A stretch of 64,000 bases of DNA from Streptomyces sp. NBC_01351 (GTDB lineage Bacteria > Actinomycetota > Actinomycetes > Streptomycetales > Streptomycetaceae), in the NCBI RefSeq assembly GCF_036237315.1, contig NZ_CP108356.1, positions 6,949,501 through 7,013,500 of the forward strand, in the 5' to 3' direction. Shown piece by piece: positions 57,136 through 64,000 of this stretch. Positions within the stretch are counted from its first letter, which is position 1. Each line of letters starts with the position of its first letter. A program made the translations under genes and the position numbers. The notes under the pieces are model-generated. The model made no database searches and had not been told where the DNA came from. It saw nothing but the letters and a program-made list of their open reading frames with translations.

Positions 57136-59889
57136 ATGCGCTTTCGCGGGAAATCCATCCGCCGGAAGATCGTGGCGTTGCTGCTGGTACCGCTCGTCTC
57201 CCTGACTGCCCTCTGGGGCTTCTCCACGGTCATCACCGGCCGTGAAGCCGTCCAACTCCTTGACGTGGCCTACGTCATCGACAAGGTCGGGTACCCCGTC
57301 GAGGAAGTCGCCCGAGTAATCCAGAAGGAACGCCGCCAGACCCTCGTACTGCTCGGCGACCCTCGCGCCTCAGGGGCGATAGCCGAGCTGACGAAGAGTC
57401 GCGCCGTCACCGACCAGGCGGTCGAGCAGATCAGCGCCAGCGCCCGGGACACGAAGGTCATGGACGAGCTGAGTCCGCAGAGCGCCCGGCACCTGCACAC
57501 CATCGTCGCGGCGTTCCACGGCATCGGATCCATGCGCCGGTCCGTCGACCAGAACTCCCTCGACCCGACACAGGCCCTGGAGCTCTACAACCGGCTCATC
57601 GACCCCTGCTACGACTTCCTCATGAACCTCCACGGCCTCGACAACGTGGAGGTCGACAAGGAGGGCCGCGCGCTCGTCGGCATCAGCCGTGCCCGCGAGC
57701 TGTTCTCCCGCGAGGACGCCGTGATGGCCTCCGCGCTGGTCTCCCGCACCGTCGAAGCGGTGAACGTCCGTCAGGTCTCGGACCTCGCCGCGAACCGCAA
57801 GCTGCTCTACGAGTTCAACCTCGTGACGCTTCCCGCCGGCGACCGGGAGCGCTTCGAGCAGTTCTGGTCGGGCTCGGAGAGCAAGGCCCTGCGCGACGCC
57901 GAGGAACGTTTCATCACCGCCGGCGTCGGCAAGAACCCGCGCAGCACGACCCCCGCCCAGTGGGACGAGCTCGCGTCCAGAGCCCTCGACGACCTCGCGG
58001 CCATGAACAACGAGGCCGGCAACCGCTACCAGCAGCGCATCGAACCCGTCGCCATGGACGTGATGATCCAGGCCGCCGTCGCCGGCGTCCTCGGCTTCAT
58101 CGCCCTGATCGTGTCGCTCATCCTGTCCGTCCGCATCGGCCGTGACCTGATCCGCGACCTGTCCCGGCTGCGGAAGGAGGCCCACGAGGCCTCCGGCGTC
58201 CGGCTGCCGAGCGTCATGCGCCGCCTCGCCGCCGGCGAGCACGTGGACGTGGAGACCGAGGCGCCCCACCTGGAGTACGAGAAGGACGAGGTCGGCCAGG
58301 TCGGCCAGGCCCTCAACAGCCTCCAGCGCGCCGCGGTCGAAGCCGCCGTCAAGCAGGCCGAGCTGCGTCGCGGCGTCTCCGAGGTGTTCGTCAACCTGGC
58401 CCGCCGCAACCAGGTGCTGCTGCACCGCCAGCTGACGCTCCTCGACACCATGGAACGCCGTACCGAGGACACCGAGGAGCTCGCCGACCTCTTCCGCCTC
58501 GACCACATGACCACCCGCATGCGCCGCCACGCCGAAGGCCTGGTGATCCTCTCCGGCGCCGCGCCCTCCCGCCAGTGGCGCAAGCCCGTCCAGCTGATGG
58601 ACGTCGTACGGGCCGCCGTCGCCGAGGTCGAGGACTACGAGCGCATCGAGGTGCGCCGGCTCAGCCGCCTGGGCATCGCGGGCCCGGCCGTCGCCGACGT
58701 CACCCACCTCATCGCCGAACTCCTGGAGAACGCCACCGTGTTCTCGCCGCCGCACACCGCGGTCCAGGTGCTCGGTGAGCGCGTGGCCAACGGCTTCACC
58801 CTGGAGATCCACGACCGCGGCCTCGGCATGACCCCCGAGACCCTGCTCGACGCGAACCTCCGCCTCGCGGAGACCCCCGAGTTCGAGCTCTCCGACACCG
58901 ACCGGCTCGGCCTCTTCGTCGTCAGCCGCCTCGCTCAGCGCCACAGCGTCAAGGTCGTTCTCCAGCCCAGCCCGTACGGAGGCACCACCGCGGTGGTCTT
59001 CCTCCCCTCGGCCCTGCTGACCGAGGCTCCCGAGACCAACGCCACCGGCCTGCGCCTGGAGGAGTCGGGCAAGCCCGCCTCCGAGCGGCCCGCGCCCGCC
59101 GCCGTCGAGCGGGGGAGTTCCGGCCGCCCGCTTCCCACCGCCGAACTGCGCGGTCCGGTCGAGCTGGAGGCCCCCCTCGGCATCAACGGGGTCGACGCGC
59201 TGGACTCCGTCCTGGACGAGCAGGTCGCGACCGGCATCGCCGGCCTCACCGGTGTCGGCGGCCGCCCGGCCATGGCCACCCTCGACGACGAGACCCCGCC
59301 CAACGGCACCCCGCGCAGCGCCCTGCTGGGGCTGCGCCCGGCCGACCGGCCGCACAGCGACCGGCACACCGAGCGGACCGGGGCCCGCCAGGGCGCCGGC
59401 CGCGACCGCGAGCCGCTCACCCCGACCGGTCCGGTCCGGATGGACACCCAGCGACCCGACGGGGGCCTGCGTCCCGACGGCCGCCGCTCCCCGGGAGCCG
59501 TGCCGCTGCCGCGCCGCCGCTCCACGCCGACCCTGGTGGCCGAGCACGGCCGCCGCGTGGACCCCCGCCCGGTGCCGGGAGCCACCGCCCCCGCACAGAC
59601 CCCCGCGCCCGCCGGCGAGGACACCGCCGGCACCGGAGGTCTGCCCCGCCGCGTCCGCCAGGCCAGCCTGGCACCACAACTGAAGAACAGCCCGGCACCG
59701 AAGCCCGCCGACACCACCGCCGAACCGGATGACCACCGGGACGCGGAGGACGTACGTACGCGTATGTCCGCACTCCAGCGAGGCTGGACGGCGGGCCGCA
59801 CCAAGCACGCAGAGCAGCAGTCCGAGGCCGACGCCGGCACCCCCGCCGCCACCGGTCCCGCGAACGAGAACGAAGGGGACGGTCGATGA
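57136..59889 (+). CDS. cvnA: Conservon sensor histidine kinase-like protein
   Basis: The product is 917 aa. A first transmembrane helix (VALLLVPLVSLTALWGFSTV) is followed by an extracytoplasmic nitrate/nitrite-sensing-type helical domain (about 40-300), a second helix (AAVAGVLGFIALIVSLILSV), HAMP, a dimerisation helix (LLHRQLTLLDTMERRTEDTE) and an HATPase domain (LIAELLENATVFSPPHTAVQ; IHDRGLGMTPE; LGLFVVSRLAQRHSVKV). The last 290 residues are Pro/Arg-rich and disordered. CvnA proteins relay signals to a Ras-like CvnD rather than a response regulator. Its stop overlaps cvnB (ATGA). Confidence 0.93.
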   Translation: MRFRGKSIRRKIVALLLVPLVSLTALWGFSTVITGREAVQLLDVAYVIDKVGYPVEEVARVIQKERRQTLVLLGDPRASGAIAELTKSRAVTDQAVEQISASARDTKVMDELSPQSARHLHTIVAAFHGIGSMRRSVDQNSLDPTQALELYNRLIDPCYDFLMNLHGLDNVEVDKEGRALVGISRARELFSREDAVMASALVSRTVEAVNVRQVSDLAANRKLLYEFNLVTLPAGDRERFEQFWSGSESKALRDAEERFITAGVGKNPRSTTPAQWDELASRALDDLAAMNNEAGNRYQQRIEPVAMDVMIQAAVAGVLGFIALIVSLILSVRIGRDLIRDLSRLRKEAHEASGVRLPSVMRRLAAGEHVDVETEAPHLEYEKDEVGQVGQALNSLQRAAVEAAVKQAELRRGVSEVFVNLARRNQVLLHRQLTLLDTMERRTEDTEELADLFRLDHMTTRMRRHAEGLVILSGAAPSRQWRKPVQLMDVVRAAVAEVEDYERIEVRRLSRLGIAGPAVADVTHLIAELLENATVFSPPHTAVQVLGERVANGFTLEIHDRGLGMTPETLLDANLRLAETPEFELSDTDRLGLFVVSRLAQRHSVKVVLQPSPYGGTTAVVFLPSALLTEAPETNATGLRLEESGKPASERPAPAAVERGSSGRPLPTAELRGPVELEAPLGINGVDALDSVLDEQVATGIAGLTGVGGRPAMATLDDETPPNGTPRSALLGLRPADRPHSDRHTERTGARQGAGRDREPLTPTGPVRMDTQRPDGGLRPDGRRSPGAVPLPRRRSTPTLVAEHGRRVDPRPVPGATAPAQTPAPAGEDTAGTGGLPRRVRQASLAPQLKNSPAPKPADTTAEPDDHRDAEDVRTRMSALQRGWTAGRTKHAEQQSEADAGTPAATGPANENEGDGR

Positions 59890-60323
59890 CCGCACCGCAG
59901 ACCGGCAACGACACCAGGGGCCGCGGCTCCGGCCCGCTCAACTGGCTGCTCGACGAGCTCGTCGACCGAGTCGGTTCCATCCGCAAGGCCGTGGTCCTCT
60001 CCGGCGACGGCCTGCCCACCGGCAGCTCCAACGACCTGACGCGCGAGGACAGCGAGCACCTGGCTGCCGTGGCCTCCGGCTTCCACAGCCTGGCCAAGGG
60101 CGTCGGCCGGCACTTCGATTCGGGCAGGGTCCGCCAGACGGTCGTCGAGCTCGACGAGGCCTTCCTCTTCGTCATGGCCGCCGGCGACGGGAGCTGCCTC
60201 GCCGTACTCGCCGATGCCGACTCCGACGTCGGTCAGGTCGCGTACGAGATGACGCTCATGGTCAAGCGAGTCGGTGACCACCTGGCGACCGCCCCGCGCA
60301 CCGGGCTGCCCGCCGGAGGGTGA
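59886..60323 (+). CDS. cvnB: Conservon roadblock/LC7 protein
   Basis: The product is 145 aa with a roadblock/LC7 fold: LNWLLDELVDRVGSIRKAVV LSGDGLPTGS, then LDEAFLFVMAAGDGSCLAVL ADADSDVGQVAYEM. CvnB is the presumed GTPase-activating or scaffolding partner of CvnD. Coupled to cvnA by 4 bp; cvnC starts 10 nt downstream. Confidence 0.94.
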   Translation: MTAPQTGNDTRGRGSGPLNWLLDELVDRVGSIRKAVVLSGDGLPTGSSNDLTREDSEHLAAVASGFHSLAKGVGRHFDSGRVRQTVVELDEAFLFVMAAGDGSCLAVLADADSDVGQVAYEMTLMVKRVGDHLATAPRTGLPAGG

Positions 60324-60333
60324 GTCGGACCGC

Positions 60334-60792
60334 ATGAGCGACCCACGCCAGGACGGCCGGCACCACTCCGACGACAGCAACAACTTCAACGAGACCGACG
60401 TTCCGTTCGCCCCCGAACACGACCACTGGTTCGACGACGACGCCGGCCCGGTCGTGCGCCCGTACGCGATGACCCGTGGCCGGACCAGCCACGCGGGCCA
60501 GCACCGACTGGACCTGATCGCGCTCGTCGTCGCCGAACCGGCGGCCGACGATCCGGTCTGGGACATGACCCTGTCCCCGGAACACGCGCACATCCTCGGA
60601 CTGTGCCGCGACCGGCCGCAGTCGGTCGCCGAACTGGCGGCCGACGTCGACCTCGCGGTCGGGGTCGTGCGCGTCCTGATCGGCGACCTGGTCGCCGACG
60701 AACTGGTCCATGTGAACCGGCCGGTGCCACCGGCCGAACTGCCCGATGAATCCATTCTGCGTGAGGTGATCGATGGCCTTCGGGCGCTCTAG
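60334..60792 (+). CDS. cvnC: Conservon DUF742 protein
   Basis: The product is 152 aa. The DUF742 core begins VRPYAMTRGRTSHAGQHRLD LIALVV and includes LGLCRDRPQSVAELAADVDL AVGVVRVLIGDLVADELVHV with a winged-helix look. The N-terminal 45 residues are acidic, with DHWFDDD. The gene overlaps cvnD by 20 bp. It is a fixed component of Streptomyces conservons, probably an adaptor. Confidence 0.93.
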   Translation: MSDPRQDGRHHSDDSNNFNETDVPFAPEHDHWFDDDAGPVVRPYAMTRGRTSHAGQHRLDLIALVVAEPAADDPVWDMTLSPEHAHILGLCRDRPQSVAELAADVDLAVGVVRVLIGDLVADELVHVNRPVPPAELPDESILREVIDGLRAL

Positions 60793-61405
60793 CCGCACCG
60801 GTGCCATGCATGCCGTGTCACCGGTCGAGCCGCTGACCCTGAAGATCCTGGTCGCGGGCGGCTTCGGGGTGGGCAAGACCACCCTGGTCAGTGCGGTAAG
60901 TGAGATCAGACCCCTGCGAACCGAGGAACGGCTCTCCGAGCCGGGCGTCGGCGTCGACGACACCGGGGGAGTGGAGGGCAAGAACACCACGACCGTGGCG
61001 ATGGACTTCGGGCGCATCACGCTCCGCGAGGACCTCGTGCTGTACCTGTTCGGCACGCCCGGCCAGGACCGCTTCTGGTTCCTCTGGGACGAACTGGCCC
61101 AGGGCTCGCTCGGCGCGGTCGTCCTCGCGGACACCCGCCGGCTCGCCGACTGCTTCGCCGCGATCGACTACTTCGAGCGGCGCTCGATCCCGTTCGTGGT
61201 CGCGGTCAACTGCTTCGACGGCGCGGACCGCCACCCGGTGGTCACCGTACGGGAGGCACTCGACCTCGACCCCGAGGTACCGGTGCTGCTGTGCGACGCG
61301 CGGGACCGCGAGACCGTCAAGGACGTGCTGGTCGGGGTCGTGGAGCACGCGATGGCCCTGGCCCGCGCCCGTCGCCTGAGCCTCACGGCGGAAGCCGGGG
61401 CCTGA
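60773..61405 (+). CDS. cvnD: Conservon Ras-like GTPase
   Basis: The product is 210 aa. G1 AGGFGVGKTTLVSAV, switch TTTVAMDFGRI, G3 YLFGTPGQDRFWF and a G4-like VNCFDGAD; the canonical NKxD is altered to NCFD, as in other CvnD proteins. It cycles between GTP and GDP forms under CvnA/CvnB control. The start lies inside cvnC. A proline-rich frame beginning GTG 61407 follows but is not convincing. Confidence 0.94.
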   Translation: MAFGRSSRTGAMHAVSPVEPLTLKILVAGGFGVGKTTLVSAVSEIRPLRTEERLSEPGVGVDDTGGVEGKNTTTVAMDFGRITLREDLVLYLFGTPGQDRFWFLWDELAQGSLGAVVLADTRRLADCFAAIDYFERRSIPFVVAVNCFDGADRHPVVTVREALDLDPEVPVLLCDARDRETVKDVLVGVVEHAMALARARRLSLTAEAGA

Positions 61406-61731
61406 CGTGGAGGCGACCCGTACCCCCGCCGACTGGGGTACGGGCCGCAGCTCTCATGGGGGGTTCCGGGTCCCGGTCGCCGCGCGGGACTGTGGAGCGA
61501 GTGTGAACCCGCCACAAGAAGCCGTCAAGCATTCAGACAGCATCGTCCGCAGCCGCACCGGACCGGCCGTCTCCTACCGCCCGAACCACTACCCACGGGC
61601 CCGGAGGACCGCACCCCACCCCACCGCACACCCGGCCCCGGCCGGGCCGGCACCCCCCGACCCCGCCGGGGCGTCGACGCACGGCCGCCCCGGGCCTCAA
61701 CGCCCCACCCGCCCGAGCCCAGCGGCACGCG
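61406..61731. other. Convergent gap after conservon
   Basis: 326 nt. A Pro/Arg-rich frame from GTG 61407 has no recognisable domain and overlaps the thiolase gene, so I do not call it. CCGGCCC/GGGCCGG at 61632-61650 is a terminator candidate between the convergent cvnD and thiolase genes. Confidence 0.5.
61632..61650. terminator. Short GC hairpin between cvnD and thiolase
   Basis: CCGGCCC and GGGCCGG pair over CGGCC; a further small CCCCG/GGGG stem follows near 61661. No T-tract is present, so it is a modest candidate. Confidence 0.4.
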
Positions 61732-62922
61732 TCACCGCACCGCGATGACGGCCGACCCGTGCCCGAACAGCCCCTGGTTGGCAGTGATTCCGGCCCGCGC
61801 CCCCGGTACCTGCCGCTCCCCGGCCGTCCCGCGCAACTGCCACGTCAACTCGCACACCTGCGCGATGGCCTGTGCCGGAACCGCTTCCCCGAAGGAGGCC
61901 AGACCGCCGCTCGTGTTCACGGGGATCCGCCCGCCGAGCGCGGTCGCCCCCTCCCGGACGAGCTTGGCCCCCTCGCCCTCCCCGCAGAGCCCGATGTCCT
62001 CGTACCACTCCAACTCCAGCGCGGTGGAGAGGTCGTACACCTCGGCCAGCGAGAGATCGTCGGGCCCGAGCCCCGCCTCCTCGTACGCGGCGCGCGCGAT
62101 CGAGGACCGGAAGGAACCGGCCGCCGGCTCCACCGCCACCACCGAATCGGTGGCGATGTCCGGCAGGTCCAGCACCGTCCGCGGATAGGTCGGCGTCACC
62201 GTGGACACGGCCCGGATCCGTACCGGGTCGCTCACCCCCCCCGCGCGGGCGAAGTCCATGCTGCTCAGCACCAGCGCCGCACCCCCGTCGGAGGTGGCGC
62301 AGATGTCGAGCAGCCGCAGCGGGTCGGCGACGATCGCCGAGGCCGCGACCTCCTCGGCGGTGACGCTCTTGCGGTAGCGGGCGTTCGGATTGAGCACCCC
62401 GGCCGCCGCGTTCTTCACCTTGACCTGGGCGAAGTCCTCCGCGGTGTCTCCGTACACGGCCATCCGGCGGCGGGCGTACAGCGCGAAGTACGCGGGGTTG
62501 GTGGCGCCGAGGACGCGGAAGCGCAGCCAGTCCGGATCATCCGGCCGGTCGCCCCCGGCCGGCGCGAAGAACCCCTTGGGCGCCGCGTCCGCCCCCACCA
62601 CGAGGACCACGTCGGCCAGCCCCGCCAGGATCTGCGACCGGGCCGCCCCGATCGCCTGCGCCCCGGAGGCGCAGGCCGCGTACACGCTGGTCACGCGCGC
62701 GCCCTGCCAGCCGAGCGCCCGGGCGAAGGTCGCACCGGCCACATAGCCCGGATACCCGGAGCGCACGGTGTCGGCTCCGACGATCGAGCCCACGTCCGTC
62801 CAGTCCAGCCCGGCGTCGGCGAGCGCCGCCCGCGCCGCGGCCCGCCCGTACTCGACGAAACTGCGGCCCCACTTGCCCCACGGGTGCATGCCGGCCCCGA
62901 GGACGGCGACATCGGCGCTCAC
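61732..62922 (-). CDS. Thiolase-like lipid-transfer protein
   Basis: The product is 396 aa, starting (GTG) MSADVAVLGAGMHPWGKWGR. Thiolase-superfamily residues: SVYAACASGAQAIGAARSQI with the nucleophilic Cys, AEVYDLSTALELEWYEDIGL, and VNTSGGLASFGEAVPAQAIA plus GLFGHGSAVIAV near the end. It is of the SCP-x/lipid-transfer type that, with DUF35 OB-fold partners, acts in sterol or acyl-CoA side-chain cleavage (aldolase or thiolase chemistry). The start overlaps the OB-fold gene by 4 bp. The operator-like palindrome at 63402 probably controls both. Confidence 0.88.
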   Translation of the reverse strand: MSADVAVLGAGMHPWGKWGRSFVEYGRAAARAALADAGLDWTDVGSIVGADTVRSGYPGYVAGATFARALGWQGARVTSVYAACASGAQAIGAARSQILAGLADVVLVVGADAAPKGFFAPAGGDRPDDPDWLRFRVLGATNPAYFALYARRRMAVYGDTAEDFAQVKVKNAAAGVLNPNARYRKSVTAEEVAASAIVADPLRLLDICATSDGGAALVLSSMDFARAGGVSDPVRIRAVSTVTPTYPRTVLDLPDIATDSVVAVEPAAGSFRSSIARAAYEEAGLGPDDLSLAEVYDLSTALELEWYEDIGLCGEGEGAKLVREGATALGGRIPVNTSGGLASFGEAVPAQAIAQVCELTWQLRGTAGERQVPGARAGITANQGLFGHGSAVIAVR

Positions 62923-63380
62923 GCGGCCCCTCCCACCGGCTTGAACTGCCAGGTGGTCCAGGCGGTACCGGTGTCCGCGTCCTCGTTCAGCACGCCGCCC
63001 ACCACCTCGACCTCCATTCCGACCGCCAGATCGGCGACGCCCACCCCGGGCGCGGCCTGCCCCAGCACGACCATCCCCTCGGCCGCCAGCTCCACCGCGA
63101 CGAGCGTGTACGGCTCCCAGGGCGCGGCCGGATCGGACACGTACGGCGCGGGCGGCCGGTACCGCCCGTCCGTGTAGGACCAGACCCTGCCGCGCGCGGA
63201 CAGCGGCACCTCGGCGAGCTCCCCGCCGCCGGGGCAGCGGGGATTGCGGCAGTACGCGTCCTCGCGCGGGAAGAAGACCGCGGTGCAGGCCGAGCAGCGG
63301 GTGCCGAGCAGCCGGAAGCCGCCGCCCTCCGCATCCTCGGTGAACCACCCGCTCACGACGGGTGTGCGTGTGAGTGCCAA
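62919..63380 (-). CDS. Zinc-ribbon OB-fold (DUF35) protein
   Basis: The product is 153 aa. A rubredoxin-like zinc ribbon (LLGTRCSACTAVFFPREDAY CRNPRC) is followed by an OB-fold (GRVWSYTDGRYRPPAPYVSD; YTLVAVELAAEGMVVLGQAA). DUF35 proteins are obligate partners of thiolase-like enzymes and bind acyl-CoA. I prefer TTG 63380 (MALTRTPVVSGWF) because GGGAGGG lies 3 nt upstream; ATG at 63392 or 63410 would put that site inside the gene. It is translationally coupled to the thiolase gene. Confidence 0.88.
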   Translation of the reverse strand: MALTRTPVVSGWFTEDAEGGGFRLLGTRCSACTAVFFPREDAYCRNPRCPGGGELAEVPLSARGRVWSYTDGRYRPPAPYVSDPAAPWEPYTLVAVELAAEGMVVLGQAAPGVGVADLAVGMEVEVVGGVLNEDADTGTAWTTWQFKPVGGAA

Positions 63381-63401
63381 GATCCCTCCCATGCCGAAGA
63401 A

Positions 63402-63416
63402 CTGACGCATCGTCAG
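63402..63416. promoter_or_regulatory. Operator-like palindrome CTGACG-N3-CGTCAG
   Basis: Perfect 6-bp arms around CAT, extended by TTCTGACG on the minus strand. It lies immediately upstream of the TTG start of the OB-fold gene. The same TTCTGACG-N3-CGTCA core is at 29334-29348 upstream of the CrtC-like/phosphotransferase pair. Confidence 0.6.
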
Positions 63417-63443
63417 AAGTCTGTCACGGGAGGGCAGGCCGGG

Positions 63444-63782
63444 TCACCGGTTCTGGGCGAGCCACTTCCGGGCGATCTCGCCCAGTTCCGCGTCCCGACC
63501 CGCCAGCATCATCCGGATCATCTGCGCGTCCCCGCGCAGGGACCACACGGGATGGCCGAAGGTGGCGGGGTTGTTCCCCTCGATCAGGAAGTGAGCGGGC
63601 CAGGCCGTCCCGTACCCGACGAGCGGGAGCGCGGCCAGGTACCGCCCGCGCCCGCGCGCCACACCGTAGGCGGTCAGCGCCAGCCCGGTGAGGGTGCCGG
63701 TGAGGTGGACCCAGCGGGTGGCGGCGCGGGAGTGCATGGCCACGTAGTACGGCCAGAATTCCTCGTACGAGCTGAAAGTCAT
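63444..63782 (-). CDS. DUF962 / Mpo1-like membrane protein
   Basis: The product is 112 aa. Family features: YVAMHSRAATRWVHLTGTLT with the conserved His residues, then two hydrophobic segments and HFLIEGNNPATFGHPVWSLR GDAQMIRMM. Yeast Mpo1 of this family is an iron-dependent dioxygenase for 2-hydroxy fatty acids; whether this bacterial member shares that activity is unknown. ATG 63782 lies directly after the VanX-like gene. Confidence 0.88.
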   Translation of the reverse strand: MTFSSYEEFWPYYVAMHSRAATRWVHLTGTLTGLALTAYGVARGRGRYLAALPLVGYGTAWPAHFLIEGNNPATFGHPVWSLRGDAQMIRMMLAGRDAELGEIARKWLAQNR

Positions 63783-63795
63783 GCGGGCACGGTAC

Positions 63796-64000
63796 TCACG
63801 GCCGGACGGAGGCGACAGCGACGGGGAAATCGAAATACGAATCCGGATACGCCTCCGGCTCGTACGTGAAGTGCCACCACTCCTCGGGAAGGTTCACGAA
63901 CCCCTCCTCGCCCAGCACCCGCTTCAACAGCTGCCGGTTCGCGCGGGCGGCGCCGGTCACCCGCGGATCATCGGTGTGCGACAGCGGATCGAAGAAGTCG
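63796..64000 (-). CDS. D-Ala-D-Ala dipeptidase (VanX-like, M15), C-terminal part
   Basis: Only the last 67 codons are present, the gene running beyond the window. The fragment contains RQLLKRVLGEEGFVNLPEEW WHFTYEPEAYP, the Glu/His zinc site and WWHF motif of the M15D dipeptidases (VanX, DdpX). Such enzymes split D-Ala-D-Ala in glycopeptide resistance or scavenge wall dipeptides. It ends 13 bp before the DUF962 gene. Confidence 0.85.
   Translation of the reverse strand, partial: DFFDPLSHTDDPRVTGAARANRQLLKRVLGEEGFVNLPEEWWHFTYEPEAYPDSYFDFPVAVASVRP

Noticed and set aside
61407..61748. GTG-started frame directly after cvnD
   Set aside because: Pro/Arg-rich, no domain, overlaps the thiolase gene and lacks codon bias of its neighbours.

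Overview
The window is strongly GC-rich actinobacterial chromosome with third-position G/C bias, frequent GTG starts, 4-bp ATGA/GTGA gene overlaps and leaderless-looking promoters. The gene content points to Streptomyces: an rbpA gene behind a sigma-R-type promoter, a polyprenol phosphomannose synthase, the sporulation pair smeA-sffA, a conservon (cvnABCD), SPW-repeat and DUF6230/DUF6114 proteins, and a chitinase with paired operator repeats. No rRNA, tRNA, CRISPR array, integrase or transposase gene was seen.

Layout. 1-3.5 kb: an MFS transporter (cut by the window edge) divergent from a ROK regulator across a perfect palindrome, then a frameshifted GNAT gene bracketed by inverted copies of a repeat, then an NAD(P)-binding reductase. 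3.6-12.5 kb: a secreted GH18 chitinase; then an FMN riboswitch with terminator controlling ribD-ribE-ribM-ribBA-ribH, followed in the same direction by hisE, hisG and a PH-domain membrane protein. 12.7-17.3 kb: two coupled CNNM/CorC-type membrane proteins and a GT-C-like polytopic membrane protein, closed by a 38-nt perfect palindrome. 17.3-25.9 kb: a CbxX/EccA-like AAA ATPase, a uridine-kinase-like NTPase, a C39-like peptidase, an SPW protein, and a membrane cassette (DUF6230-DUF6114-unknown) divergent from a TetR regulator. 26-34.8 kb: acyl-CoA dehydrogenase, GNAT, a second inverted pair of the repeat family, a CrtC-like/phosphotransferase pair, an Lrp regulator and an amidohydrolase. 35-48 kb: ppm, fxsA, rbpA, MFS, glycerophosphodiesterase, MocR regulator, sffA-smeA, ankyrin and HEAT proteins, and the 5-oxoprolinase genes pxpABC.

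48.2-55.8 kb holds the most unusual system: a tightly coupled operon with a kleisin-like protein, an 89-residue Thr-rich ORF, a winged-helix-like protein and a 1620-residue SMC-like ATPase. Its layout recalls MksFEB/JetABC condensins, but no nuclease subunit is adjacent. 57.1-61.4 kb is the conservon. 61.7-64 kb carries a thiolase/OB-fold pair behind an operator-like palindrome that also occurs upstream of the CrtC-like gene at 29.4 kb, a DUF962 membrane protein, and a VanX-like peptidase cut by the window edge.

The second unusual element is the repeat family at 1.4-2.7 and 28.0-29.2 kb. It has four copies in two inverted pairs. Three copies carry a hairpin with 54-nt arms, and every copy carries two 17-bp cores spaced 64-65 bp apart.
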